Positions 23,061 to 34,258 of a DNA stretch of 64,000 bases are shown here, one piece after another. The stretch spans positions 28,446,725-28,510,724 of the forward strand of contig OY755242.1 in the NCBI GenBank assembly GCA_963576725.1, given 5' to 3'. Below the pieces are notes generated by a model that was not told where the DNA came from, searched no databases, and was given only the letters and a program-made list of their open reading frames with translations. Every line of letters starts with the position of its first letter. Positions within the stretch are counted from its first letter, which is position 1. The stretch comes from Azorinus chamasolen (Eukaryota > Mollusca > Bivalvia > Cardiida > Solecurtidae). The translations under genes were made by a program, and so were the position numbers.

Positions 23061-23595
23061 CCAATATGGAAGTAAGATGGTACCACATGTACTCAAATGT
23101 GGATATTGCAGACCATCACCTCCTTGTAGTGGAAGCAGATTCCTAGGTAAACTAGAATCTAATTCTCTAATATTTTAATAAATTTGACAGGTCCTTGTAT
23201 GTGCAATTTTGCATCTCCTAGTTTCCCGCAATATGAGAATGTATTTACATGGCTTCTTGGAAATGTATCAGATTGCTTTAAATACTTTAAAATGTTGAAA
23301 CATATTCACTCAGATCAACAGCCACCTTGAAAATGAATACCCGGTATATGGACCATGAATACAAAAAAAGTTATGAGCATCACTCATACTTAATTGTGAT
23401 ATCATTAAATATTCCCTATTAGTCCACATACAAACTCAGTGTGATGACTGTAGAAGTAATAAGAGCAGTCTCCAGTGGGGGACAGTGGATTATTAGACAA
23501 TACTGGCTTGGGTTTTTTTTTCAACTCAAAAATTAAAATTGATAATTAAGCAATATAACATAGTACAAGGAAGGAATATTTCCGACTGTTTGCAG

Positions 23596-23693
23596 CTGTG
23601 GCCAAAAGAACACAAGAGCTGAATGAACAGTTCCAGACAACGAGAGTGAAGATGTCCGATAAGTTCAAAGACGAACTGGAGCAGAAAGAAAAG
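23596..23693 (+). CDS. GOLGA1: Golgin-97, coding exon 5 (residues 114-146)
   Basis: Acceptor TGTTTGCAG, donor GTACTT at 23694. It encodes RTQELNEQFQTTRVKMSDKF with flanking coiled coil. It matches the human stretch KFQEQNETFQANRAKMAE in spacing and key residues. The exon ends in phase 0. Confidence 0.9.
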
Positions 23694-23968
23694 GTACTTC
23701 CTACTGTATGTCAGTGTTAAAGTTTGAAGAAAGTTTTTGCAGGCAGTAACATATTACAGATGAAAATGGGATGACACATTAAATGTCTTCACTAATTTTG
23801 AAAGCTTGTCATGGCTTTACAACATTAATATGAATTCAAGGAATTAAAAATAAGTATCAGATCTCATTTTATATAAGATTATACAACTAAATTATCCTTA
23901 ACTCATTAGTTTGGAAAAATTACTCTAATTACATAGTCTAAATTATCAGATATTCTTGTAGCTACAGT

Positions 23969-24195
23969 TGAACCATTCCCTCATATTGACACCTTTTGGC
24001 GCCTCTGTAAAAGTCACCTTTCGGAAACCATTGTGTTGAGTAGAGCATTTACTCCATAGTAGCAACTGCTGTATTTATCGCAATTGTTTCAAGACTGCAT
24101 AGTTCTAAAAAATCCATTTTTCTAGTAAATATTCCAAGTCAGTATATTTATTCCAAGAGATTGAGTCTAAATGTAGCCCATAAGGGAATGGGTTG
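23969..24195. mobile_element. Hairpin MITE, family A
   Basis: TTGAACCATTCCCTCATATT to AAGGGAATGGGTTG. The central palindrome has several mismatches. The TTAA ends have mutated. Confidence 0.6.
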
Positions 24196-24465
24196 CTGAA
24201 AAGAAATGAATGTTTGGAAACATTTAAACTGAGAACACCTATGTTGATATTGTGAAGAGACAAGGCACTTTGCAACAACTTGTAATTTACAATTGTATAG
24301 GCAATATGAGTTTTTGTCCAGAACTAAAACAAATTTTGTTTTCCCACCAATTGTTGAATGTACTGAAACCAAATGTCTGCATTAAAATCCTGTCTGGTGT
24401 AGTCTGTCACTACAAAAGTGTACAAGATAGGGATACTGACAAAGATGGATACTGAGAATTCTGCT

Positions 24466-24704
24466 TTAACCCTTTCCTTCATATAAACACCTTTTAAAGC
24501 ATTTGCAAACAGAGTAGACCCAGTTCAGATGGCTCCTATAGGAGCCATCTGATCAGGATCTGCTCTGTTTGCTATTGGAATTTGATAGATCTGTTTCTTT
24601 AGTTTCTAAAATGGCTACAATATTCCACCTTCTATATTTCATTGTCCATGAATATTCAGCAGCTATTGAAATTAGGAATAAAAATAGAACAGGGAAAGGG
24701 TTAA
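24466..24704. mobile_element. TTAA hairpin MITE, family B
   Basis: A 239-bp element, TTAACCCTTTCCTTCATATA to AACAGGGAAAGGGTTAA. The hairpin at 24504-24572 has a TATAGG tip. It is one of the best-preserved copies. Confidence 0.8.
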
Positions 24705-24724
24705 ATATAATGACTAAATTTGGT

Positions 24725-24960
24725 TTATATTGGCTTTTGACTGACAGTCACTCTTGTGGTTAGAATCATGGCCTAAACATTTGGATTTTGCATATGAGGA
24801 AGCCTTCCAGCTGGTTTGCGGTAGATCTGTATTTCTACTTTGGTGTTCTGTGCATAAAATAATGCAATTTGTTCCATGCACAGAAAAAGCCCTGCACCTG
24901 TAACTGGATGTCACAATTTGACTGAAATACTGTTAAAGCAATAAAAACTGATACAAACAA
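24725..24960 (+). mobile_element. SINE remnant with MetaSINE-like 3' tail
   Basis: A tRNA-like start ('ctcttgtggttagaatcatggcc') is followed by 'tctgtgcata', 'ctggatgtcac' and 'actgttaaagcaataaaaact'. The tail matches those near 37875 and 63560 (ACTGTTAAAGCGACGTAAA). It resembles metazoan MetaSINE families; the name is a recollection, not a database match. Confidence 0.5.
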
Positions 24961-25232
24961 GTAAAAGTATGTCCGTATTGATTAAGGGATGTTATTCAGG
25001 GCCCTTAAGGCTGACTTAGTACAATAGAATTTATAGTTAGATCGTTCACAAGACAGTGCTCAGCATGTCAGACAGTTAGATTCTAATACTACAGTCGGCT
25101 GTACACATCATTTTTTGATGATAACAAATGGTAATTATTTCTCCTTCATATCTACGGGATTTGTGAAAAGTTTAGCAAACAGTTGGACGACTGTGACAAT
25201 GTCTTTGATTTGATTGATTGTTGTGTATGTAG

Positions 25233-25361
25233 GAGAAACATGAGTTGATTAACAAGTTGAAGGCTCTCGAGATGAAGCACAAGGAGTTTTACAAGAAGGA
25301 GGAGGAGAAGGAGGAGATACAGGGATTTGCCACGCAGGAGCTTGGAAAACTTAAACACATG
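25233..25361 (+). CDS. GOLGA1: Golgin-97, coding exon 6 (residues 147-189)
   Basis: Acceptor TGTATGTAG, donor GTATGA at 25362. A phase-0 exon of 43 codons rich in Glu and Lys ends IQGFATQELGKLKHM. The GFxxQELxKxKHM box is the clearest golgin-97 signature in the window (human LEGFQQQELSKIKHM). Confidence 0.92.
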
Positions 25362-25814
25362 GTATGAACTCATGAATGCTGTATTTTCAAAGGGGAATAT
25401 TTCATCATTTTATTTATCTGAAGAGTCCTTTTATTATGACCACCTACAAAGAAGGTGGATATATTGTTTTGTCCATGTAAGTCAGTCGGTTGACCAACTG
25501 TTTCCGCTCAATAAATAGAGAACTCTTTGACCCAAGATACCTCTTAGAGATGTTGGACATGTTCAGTAGAAGACCTCTTTTGTTTTGGTGCATTGTGGTT
25601 GAAGGTCAAGGTCATGGGGGGGAAAATTGCAGCATTACACACACCTTGTTACATGATTTGCCCTACCTGACCCTGAACCTGATATAAATGCCTTTTCACA
25701 CCTTTGTGAACAGAATAGACCAAGATCAGACAGCTCCTAACTTAAGAACAAATTACACCTTAGATAGACTACACTGAAACTAAAATGTAATTAGAATAGG
25801 ATATTTTCAGTGAA

Positions 25815-27327
25815 TTATGTCTCCCCCCATATTTATATGGGGGAGACATATTGTTTTCGTGAGAGTTGTCTGTCTGTCCGTCTGTCCGTCCGTCTGTCTG
25901 TCCGTCCGCACTCACCAAAGGGTAGTTGTGTGACTTTTTCTAACTAGTCCCACAAGTAAAATCATTAACCTGGCCATCTCTTGTGACATTAACCTGGCCA
26001 TTTCTTGTGACATTAACCTGGCCAGTTGTGGGACATAGGGTTAGGGTTAGGGTTAGCTTCCAGATCATTCTTTTCCAAAGTTAGAGCCAAAAATAGCATG
26101 TCCGTCTGTCTGTCACACTTTTTGTCCGGACGATAACTTCAATATGCCTGATGCCAGTTGATTGAAACTTCATATATGGAAAGAGCATAATGAGAGGAAG
26201 TGTCATGCACAAGGTCCATAACTCTGGCTTCACTAATATTGGAGTTATTGCCCTTTGTAAAAAAAATCACACTTTTTTGTCCGGACGATAACTCCTATAT
26301 GGCTCATGCCATTGGATTGAAACTTCATATATGGAAAGATCATGACGAGAGGAAGTGTCATGCACAAGGTCCATAACTCTGGCTTCACTAATATTGGAGT
26401 TATTGCCCTTTGTAAAAAATATCATAATTTTTTGTCCGGACGATAACTTCAATATGCCTGATGCCAGTTGATTGAAACTTCATATATGGAAAGAGCATAA
26501 TGAGAGGAAGTGTCATGCACAAGGTCCATAACTCTGGCTTCACTAATATTGGAGTAATTGCCCTTTGTAAAAAAAAATCACACTTTTTTGTCCGGACGAT
26601 AACTCCTATATGGCTCATGCCATTGGATTGAAACTTCATATATGGAAAGATCATGACGAGAGGAAGTGTCATGCACAAGATCCATAACTCTGGCTTCACT
26701 AATATTGGAGTTATTGCCCTTTGTAAAAAAAATCACAATTTTTTGTCCGGATGATTACTCCTATGTGACACATGCCATTGAAGTGAAACTTCATACATGT
26801 AACGATCATGATAAGAGAAAGTGTCATGCATAAGATCCTTAACTCGAGCTTCAATAAATTTTAGAGTTATTGCCCCTTGTACATTTGTTTAATTCTTTCT
26901 TGTCCGGACGATAACTCCTACATGGCTCTTGCCATCGTATTGAAACTTCATACATGGAAAGAGCATGATGAGAGAAAGTGTCATGAACAAGGGCCATAAT
27001 TCTGGCTTCAATAATTTTGGAGTTATTGCCCTTTGTTACATTTTTTGGCCGATCAATAACTCCTGTTCGACTGATGCTATTGGAATGACATTTTATTTTT
27101 GGAAAGAGCATGATGAAAGTAAGTGTCATGCACAAGGGCCATAAATCTGGTATCAGTATTTTTGGAGTTATTAGCTGTTATCATTTTCTTCTTGAAAAAT
27201 GTAGTGTGGAAAACGCATAATGAGGGGAAGTATCATTCATCAAGACCATAACATTTTTAGTGATTTGCCTTTACATATTGTTTTTATTAGAGGGGAGACA
27301 TCCGTTTTTTTTGACAAAAACCTCTAG
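25815..27327. mobile_element. 1.5-kb repeat element, copy 1, with 155-bp tandem core
   Basis: Opens with a palindrome ATGTCTCCCCCCATATTTAT and its complement, followed by GTCTGTCCGTC runs. Next come about seven 155-bp units led by TTGTCCGGACGATAACT (26126, 26281, 26436, 26592 and onward). It closes with GGGGAGACATCCG and a CCTCTAG end. Unlike copy 2 it carries about 190 extra bases (25910-26100). Minus-strand open frames read only the core repeat. Confidence 0.8.
25960..26056. repeat. Short tandem repeat ending in telomere-type TTAGGG repeats
   Basis: Three copies of a ~26-bp unit (ACATTAACCTGGCCATTTCT) are followed by about 3.5 TTAGGG repeats at 26036-26056. TTAGGG is the animal telomere unit, including bivalves. 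Confidence 0.85.
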
Positions 27328-28789
27328 TTATGTCTCCCCCCATATTTATATGGGGGAGACATATTGTTTTCGTGAGAGTTGTCTGTCTGTCCGTCCGTTT
27401 GTCCGTCTGTCCGTCTGTCTGTCACACTTTTTGTCCGGACGATAACTTCAATATGCCTGATGCCAGTTGATTGAAACTTCATATATGGAAAGAACACAAT
27501 GAGAGGAAGTGTCATGCACAAGGTCCATAACTCTGGCTTCACTAATATTGGAGTTATTGCCCTTTGTAAAAAAAAATCACACTTTTTTGTCCGGACGATA
27601 ACTCCTATATGGCTCATGCCATTGGATTGAAACTTCATATATGGAAAGATCATGACGAGAGGAAGTGTCATGCACAAGGTCCATAACTCTGGCTTCACTA
27701 ATATTGGAGTTATTGCCCTTTGTAAAAAATATCATAAATTTTTGTCCGGACAATAACTTCAATATGCGTGATGCCAGTTGATTGAAACTTCATATATGGA
27801 AAGAGCATAATGAGAGGAAGTGTCATGCACAAGGTCCATAACTCTGGCTTCACTAATATTGGAGTTATTGCCCTTTGTAAAAAATATCATAATTTTTTGT
27901 CCGGACAATAACTTCAATATGCCTGATGCCATTGGATTGAAACTTCATATATGGAAAGATCATAACGAGAGGAAGTGTCATGCAGAAGGTACATAACTCT
28001 GGCTTCACTAATATTGGAGTTATTGCCCTTTGTAAAAAAATCACAATTTTTTGTCCGGACGATAACCTCTATATGGCTCATGCCATTGGATTGAAACTTC
28101 ATATATGGAAAGATCATAACTAGAGGAAGTGTCATGCACAAGGTCCATAACTCTGGCTTCACTAATATTGGAGTTATTGCCCTTTGTAAAAACAATCACA
28201 ATTTTTTGTCCAGATGATTACTCCTATGTGACACATGCCATTGGAGTGAAACTTCATACATGGAACGATCATAATAAGAGAAAGTGTCATGCATAAGATC
28301 CTTAACTCGAGCTTCAATACATTTAGAGTTATTGCCCCTTGTACATTTGTTTAATTCTTTCTTGTCCGAACGATAACTCCTACATGGCTCTTGCCATTGT
28401 ATTGAAACTTCATACATGGAAAGAGCATGATGAGAGAAAGTGTCATGAACAAGGGCCATAATTCTGGCTTCAATACTTTTGGAGTTATTGCCCTTTGTTA
28501 CATTTTTTGGCCGATCAATAACTCCTGTTCGACTGATGCTATTGGAATGACATTTTATTTTTGGAAAGAGCATGATGAAAGTAAGTGTCATGCACAAGGG
28601 CCATAAATCTGGTATCAGTATTTTTGGAGTTATTAGCTGTTATCATTTTCTTCTTGAAAAATGTAGTGTGGAAAACGCATAATGAGGGGAAGTATCATTC
28701 ATCAAGACCATAACATTTTTAGTGATTTCCCTTTACATATTGTTTTTATTAGAGGGGAGACATCCGTTTTTTTGACAAAAACCTCTAGT
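27328..28789. mobile_element. 1.5-kb repeat element, copy 2
   Basis: A direct tandem repeat of the preceding element, joined at CCTCTAGTTATGTCTCC. It has the same palindromic head, 155-bp core units and tail, and the last 600 bases are almost identical to copy 1. Unclassified. The arrangement (short head palindrome, tandem core, no protein) recalls bivalve elements with internal core repeats. Confidence 0.8.
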
Positions 28790-28984
28790 TGGTACATGTT
28801 TTCATTCTACATAAATTATTGAAATTGCCATGCGTTTTGCGGCTTTCCTGTCAATTGACTTTAGTTGAAAAGAAAAGAGAGATTTTTTTATACCCATGTG
28901 TAGTACGCACCTCCCATTCTTCATTATCCAAATTAAATTGGAAAAAGGGTACATTGTACTCTGACAGCCAAAGACAGTACATCT

Positions 28985-29056
28985 TTAACCCTTTACTCCA
29001 TAAATACACCTTTTTACGTTTTGGCAAACAGAGCAGAACCAGATCAGACGGCTCTT
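28985..29056. mobile_element. Truncated hairpin MITE
   Basis: TTTAACCCTTTACTCCATAA followed by GCAAACAGAGCAGAACC and one hairpin arm. The other half is displaced or lost where the next repeat begins. Confidence 0.5.
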
Positions 29057-29335
29057 GAAGGAAGATGTTTAGATAGATAGATTTATTTCTGTAAAAAGTG
29101 TACATAACATAGCAAAACATAGTTAAGGCAACAAATAAAAGCCATGTAGTGCACACTGGACACTAAGGATAACACAAAAAAAGGAGTCCTTTTGACGAGA
29201 CTATAAACCGAGGTCTGATATATCAGTGCTTTACACTGGGCATCTAAAAGAACCAGCAGCTCTGTCGATAATAAGAGTAGGGCATCGCACCCAGGTTTCT
29301 CTGTATCCTCTCCCCTCTCTTTGAGACGTCAAATT
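29057..29335. mobile_element. Probable retroelement 3' fragment
   Basis: A (TAGA)n-type start 'agatagatagatttatttctgt' leads into low-repeat sequence that breaks the MITE next to it. A LINE or SINE 3' end in antisense is the simplest reading. Class uncertain. Confidence 0.35.
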
Positions 29336-29444
29336 AGCCCATAGTGACTAGAAACAAACGTTAATCTACACAAAAAAACAAACACAAAGAAGGAAAATAT
29401 TTTCCTTATTTCCATTGTGGTCAATGATGTAATTAGATAGAGAA

Positions 29445-29545
29445 ACAGTTTGGATGTTGATGATTTGCTGTGTCTCATCTGGATTCAAATTGCTTGCAAA
29501 GATAATTGTGGATCTGCCCATAGTGTACAAGAAGTTAACATCATC
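29445..29545. mobile_element. Family F MITE fragment
   Basis: AAACAGTTTGGATGTTGATG and the complement arm TCTCATCTGGATTC, then GCAAAGATAATTG. Confidence 0.5.
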
Positions 29546-29990
29546 TTCTAGCTGTTTTTTATCAGAGCTCTAGATAAGAGGAATATTTAGGAAATGTTGG
29601 ATTTGAAAATATTTTCTTATATCCTTCGAAAGCAAAAGTAGAAATGCAAAAAGAGAAAATTGCAGTCAGTTTTATTAAGTGCAACACCACTCATGCCCCC
29701 TAGCACCAGCTTCAAAACTAATAACATCAAAACTAATGATCCCGAAGGACCAGAAAATATAACAACACTGAGAATGAAGTACGGGGCGACTTTTTACGGC
29801 CGCCACACAAGCACTTTTATTTTATTTTTATTTTATTGGTACTCAATAGAATCATCACATTACGGCTATTCTTATAAGTTCATTCATCAACAAAATAGGG
29901 TTTGACGGAGAATTACAAGTTTGGTATAGATAGGTACACCTCTTATCCACAGTACTTTCCATCATGTTGCAATCCTGTATAATGATTTTT

Positions 29991-30325
29991 ATGCCCCCGT
30001 TGACGATAGTCAGGGGGCATTATGTTTTGCACCTGTCCGCCCGTCTGTCCGTCCGTCTGTCTTTCCATCCGTGCGTCACGCTTTTACGTGCAGTTGCTAC
30101 GTGCAGTTGGTTGTCACAGTTTTTTCATTGTCTTATATCTCACTAATCACTGTAGCTATTGGCATGGAATTGCATATATACATAAACCACCATCCATATT
30201 TTAATTGCGCATCCAGCCCATGTTGCCCGCAAGCCCAAGGTCAAGGTCAAATGACTTTACATGCAGCTAGGCAAGCACCACCATGGGGGCATCGCTGTGT
30301 CTTACAGACACAATTTTCTAGTTGT
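29991..30325 (+). mobile_element. TGCCCCC-headed dispersed repeat
   Basis: Begins with the palindrome ATGCCCCCGTTGACG...GTCAGGGGGCAT, then CCGTCTGTCCGTCC runs, 'ctattggcatggaattgcatatata', 'aaggtcaaggtcaaatgac' and a closing 'ggggcatcgctgtgtcttacagacac'. Head fragments also occur near 2113-2155, 4138-4152 and, inverted, 54160-54178. It is located at the 3' end of golgin-97 intron 6. Confidence 0.75.
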
Positions 30326-30333
30326 ATTTGTAG

Positions 30334-30482
30334 GTAATCTTGAAAGAGGAAGAGTTGGCCAAGTGTCAGACTGAGCTGTCAGAGAAGATGCAGGAGTGGG
30401 AAAACATGCAACTGAGGAATGCAGTACTCTCGACTGAGGTCTCTAGTCTGCATGACAAACTCAAGACCTCAGAAACTACTAG
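30334..30482 (+). CDS. GOLGA1: Golgin-97, coding exon 7 (residues 190-238)
   Basis: Acceptor GTTGTATTTGTAG ends at 30333 and donor GTATAG starts at 30483. It opens VILKEEELAKCQTELSEKM, matching human LLKKEESLGKMEQELE directly after the KHM box, and continues as coiled coil to KTSETT plus two bases. The preceding intron (25362-30333) is filled with tandem arrays, and a TGCCCCC-type repeat ends about 10-16 bases before the acceptor. Confidence 0.9.
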
Positions 30483-30619
30483 GTATAGGCAGGTTTTTAA
30501 GTGTTGTCGCGCTGGATGATTATTTTATCATATTTGTTCATGTGTATTAGATAATTTAAACTGTTATATAGGAATTTTTAGCTAAATTGCTATTGTGCTG
30601 TGTTTGTTGTGTGTCGTCA

Positions 30620-31785
30620 ACATTTTTAGCTCAGCAGAGCACTTTTGTGCTCAGGGTGAGCTTTTGTGATCGCCTGATGTCCGTCGTCTGTCGGCGTGCG
30701 TCGTCCGTCATCCGGCGTCAACAATTTGAACCTTTAAATATCTTTTCCTCTGAATCAACAGGGCTCTCAGCTTTCATCTTTGGTACATAGCATCATCTGT
30801 AAGTCCTCTACAAAAGATATATAAATTATGCCCCTTGGGTCAAAATTGGCCTCGCCCCAGGGGTGCCTTGTTTTCGATAGAAACATATAGTAAAACTTTG
30901 AATATCTTCTTCTTTGAAACTGGAAGGTTCTCAGCTTTGATATTTGGCACATATCATTATGTTCAGGTCCTCTATAAAAGTTATGTAAATTATGCCCCTG
31001 GGGTTAAAATTGGCCCCACCCCAGGGGTAGCCAGTTTTCAATAGAAACTTATAGAGAAAACTTTGAAAATCTTCTCCTGAATCTACAGGGTTCTCAGCTT
31101 TCATCTTTGGCACATAGCATCATGTTTAGGTCCTCTACAAAAGCTATATAATTTCTGCCCCTGGGGTCAAAATTGGCCCTACCCCAGGGGTGGTCAGTTT
31201 TCAGTAGAAACATATAGTGAAAACTTTGAAAATCTTCTCCCCTAAAACTGGAAAGTTCTCATCTTTCATATTTGGCACATAGCATCATGTTCTGGTCTTC
31301 TACATGAGTTATATAAATTATGCCCCTGGGGTCAAAATTGGCCCACCCCAGGAGTGGTCAGTTTTCAATAGAAACATATAGTGAATTTTTTTGAAAATCT
31401 TCCCTTCTGAAACTGGAAGGTTCTCAGCTTTCATATTTGGCACATAACATCATGTTCAGGTCCTCTACAAAAGTTATGTATTATGCCCCTGGAATCAAAA
31501 TTGGTCCCGCCCCAGGGGTAGCAAGTTTTCAATAGAAACATTTAGTGAAAACTTGAAAATCTTCTTCTCTGAAACTGGAAGGTTCTCAGCTCTCATATTT
31601 GGCACATAGCATCATGTTTAGGTCCTCTACAAAAGTTACATAAATTATGCCCCAGGGGTCAAAATTGGCCCGCCCAAGGGTCCACTAGTTTTCAATAGAA
31701 ACATATATTGAAAATTTTGAAAATCTTCTCCTCTGATTGTCTGGTGAGCGATATCAGGGCCATTCTGGCCCTCTTGTCTACTTAA
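30620..31785 (+). repeat. Repeat element with ~164-bp tandem core, about seven units
   Basis: Head 'tttagctcagcagagcacttttgtgctcagggtgagc', tail 'ctggtgagcgatatcagggccattctggccctcttgt'. Core units carry CCCCAGGGGT at 30857, 31021, 31184, 31348, 31512 and 31675 (spacing 163-164). It fills golgin-97 intron 7. Confidence 0.85.
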
Positions 31786-31824
31786 ACAGCATGTAGTCCT
31801 TGTAAGCTTGTATTTTTAGAAGAA

Positions 31825-31990
31825 TTCACGAGCTATGGTCGTAACTCCGGCGTCTGCGTCGTCGTAGTTGTCATCTGAAATCTTAACATTGACCATAACT
31901 TCTTCAATTTTTCATTTACAACCTTCATTTTTGGTATGCATGTTCATCTTGACAATGATGACAGACATGCTTTGGCACCCGCTTGCCATG
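31825..31990 (+). repeat. Dispersed repeat fragment
   Basis: 'gagctatggtcgtaactccggcgtc', 'accataacttcttcaattttt' and 'gacagacatgctttggcacccgcttgccatgctcttgttt' are typical of a mollusc dispersed repeat. No coding content. Confidence 0.45.
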
Positions 31991-32137
31991 CTCTTGTTTC
32001 AACATGTATTTTATTCCATATAAACATCCCTGAATTGGGTAAAAAGGGCAGATTTTAAGTTACATATACCAAATATTACAGCTAAATGCTTTATAGCAAA
32101 AGAACTGAATTAAAATGGAGCAATTTATCCATTTAAG

Positions 32138-32249
32138 GTTGAGACTAGATGAGGAGAGCATTGAGCATGGTAAAATAGTTAGTGCCCTGACGAAGGAGAG
32201 GATGACCCTAGACCAATCACTGTCTGAGGCCAAGGCACACCTTAATGAG
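32138..32249 (+). CDS. GOLGA1: Golgin-97, coding exon 8 (residues 239-276), last visible
   Basis: Acceptor ATTTAAG ends at 32137 and donor GTAAGA starts at 32250. The split Arg codon joins in phase, and the exon encodes LRLDEESIEHGKIVSALTKE and continues to AKAHLNE. Eight exons sum to 828 nt or 276 codons with no stop. Human golgin-97 is 767 residues, so roughly 490 residues including the GRIP domain are missing here. No further exon was found up to 64000. The polypyrimidine tract is weak. Confidence 0.82.
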
Positions 32250-32335
32250 GTAAGAGTCTCCTTGTGGCTAATTTATAGTGCACTGATTACTCTAGCTATA
32301 AGTTGTATTTTTGTATATAAGTCGCCAACTGAATG

Positions 32336-32825
32336 AAGAATGTTGACTTTTTTCATGATAATGCACCAGCACATACTGCTGCCAGAACAAAGGACTTATT
32401 GATGACATACACATAAAAAACTACAGTAAAACTTCTCTATAGCTGCCACTAAATTACATTAAGTATTTTGTGTTAAAGGCAAGGTGAAAGTAAAACAGAA
32501 CATTCTGTTTTATTTTGACCTTGCTTTAAGCAGCCACCTTCATAAACAACAACTAATTAACACAATTTAGTGGCCATTATAGAGAGGTTTTACTGTATTC
32601 AACATCCTCCCCATAGTCCTGACTTTGCCCCCAGTGACTTTTTTGTTTGCAGAATTGCAGAAAATGCTTTCTTGAAACAAATATTCAAATAGGGGAGCAT
32701 TGAGTTGGGCTTTTAATCAGTACTTTAGATATAAGCCCGGATCTTTGTTCACTGGTGGCATCATGAAGCTCCAGCAATGTTGGGACAAGTGTATTATGAA
32801 AGGAGATTGTTTTAAGAGATAAAAA
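32336..32825 (+). pseudogene. Mariner transposase C-terminal remnant, split by a MITE
   Basis: Plus-strand translation gives VDFFHDNAPAHTAARTKD, then after a MITE (32422-32596) QHPPHSPDFAPSDFF, and later SLFTGGIMKLQQCWDKC. These are the second and third catalytic aspartates and the C-terminal box of mariner transposases. Counting across the MITE with one copy of its TA target kept leaves 34 residues between the two aspartates, the D34D spacing of mariner. One in-frame stop and later frame breaks show it is dead. It lies 90 bp after golgin-97 exon 8. Confidence 0.85.
32422..32596. mobile_element. TA-flanked hairpin MITE, family G
   Basis: TACAGTAAAACTTCTCTATA to TATAGAGAGGTTTTACTGTA with an inner palindrome GCAAGGTGAAAGTAAAACAG. 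CAGT ends with a TA duplication suggest a Tc1/mariner/pogo-type relative. Confidence 0.8.
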
Positions 32826-33684
32826 AAATAATTTTTTTTTAAATGATGCCCTGGACCAAGACTTTGAACAAAAGTCCACATAGATATTGACTGCTCCTGT
32901 ATTCTCAGGCTTGAGTCTAAAGAATATTCTCAGACATGTTTGGGAATGATTTTGAGAATAGTATTGAAATAGATTTCTATGAATTTCATGGTATATAGTA
33001 TACATTTTGTATTTGAGAACTAGACTCTTTTTTCTACTTTTGAGTATATAGAGAGGGAATGTGAGCATTTGGTTTGAATTCAATGACACACTCTCAGACT
33101 ACAAACGCAGGAATATTCTGACAATATTTACTTGATTTCCATCTTCTACTATTGTGGTAGCAGCTAGGGACGAGGCATATGGGAGAATATTACTTAGTCT
33201 TTAGTCTGAGAATTCATTTTTGAATTCAAACCTTATTGCATGATATTTTCAAAAAATATGTCAAGATGTAAGCAGAACAAAGTCATTTACCTTCTGTCAC
33301 TTTCTCATTTTCGCTTTTCCATGCCTGTGCCATTATAGATCTGATTCTACAGTATTTGTCGCTTTGAAAATATTAAATTAGTTAACATAAGTGACCAAGT
33401 TACACATAAATGTTCATATGGCAAAGGGTTAAGACAGCAATGTAGTTTTAAAATTTCAGACTAAAATACCTTTGCCTCAAAACTAACAGATATTCTTAGG
33501 AAATGTAGGATAAATGTTTGTGTTATGTAATAATGTTTCACTGTAAAACGGTACCTTGTTGATATTCGTTAGAATCAACTCTTGTCTGACTATTCTGATG
33601 AGTACCAGCAAGATGGGGTTTGTCTTAGAAATAAGAGCTTTGGATCAAACAGTATACCTCTTACCTATCTTACCCATATTTGTT
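32826..33684. other. No gene recognised
   Basis: AT-rich. A minus-strand open frame of 134 codons overlaps the mariner remnant and shows no domain. Nothing else is supported. Confidence 0.35.
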
Positions 33685-33926
33685 TTAACCCATTCCCGCA
33701 TATAGACGCCTTTTGACGCTTCTGTAAAAGTCACTATGTGAAACCATTGTGATAAATAGAGCATTTGCTCCATAGGAGCAAATGCTCTATTTATCACAAT
33801 GGTTTCAACACTTCATAATTCTAAAAGTTTGAAACCATTGTGATAAATGCTCTATTTATCACAATGGTTTCATAAAGTGAGTTTTACAGAGGCGTAGAAA
33901 GGCGTATTTATGGAGGAAAGGGCTAA
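33685..33926. mobile_element. TTAA hairpin MITE, family A, with a second internal hairpin
   Basis: TTAACCCATTCCCGCATATA to GGAGGAAAGGGCTAA. The central palindrome GAGCAAATGCTCTATTTATC is followed by a duplicated smaller palindrome at about 33828-33872, so the hairpin exists twice. Confidence 0.75.
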
Positions 33927-34258
33927 ACATGATGCGCAGGTTGATTCTTCTACACGGTGTGTCGTCACCAAACAGTCACCTACCCTGAGAGCGTTCTACA
34001 ACCATCACCCACATGTGTTGACTCTTGACACTGGAGCAGAGATAATCATGATAAAGTCATCAGTTGATAAGGATATTGGTGAAAAAAATTTATCAAAGAG
34101 TAATCAATATGCCCTTTCACGCTGATGGCGTGGCCCCCTTCGAGATCTTTGGTGAAACTCACTTACAGTTGTCTCATGACAAGTACAGTCTTCTCTTAGA
34201 AGCATTAGTTGTCTCGGATCTTGATATTGACATTCTCGCAGGCACCCCTTAGAATTCC
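33927..34258 (+). pseudogene. Ty3/Gypsy-type retrotransposon protease remnant
   Basis: One frame gives 'HPHVLTLDTGAEIIMIKSSV', with the DTGA active-site motif of a retropepsin. After a frameshift near 34115 the next frame gives 'ADGVAPFEIFGETHLQLS' and 'LEALVVSDLDIDILAGTP', the usual second half ending in LAGTP(F). It is followed by stops. The apparent start codon belongs to the neighbouring MITE. Confidence 0.75.

Noticed and set aside
26400..28597. Several minus-strand open frames of 93-133 codons with shared peptides
   Set aside because: They read the 155-bp core repeat of a dispersed element; the peptides recur only because the DNA does.
32685..33089. 134-codon minus-strand open frame as a gene
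   Set aside because: Overlaps antisense the mariner remnant and has no domain.
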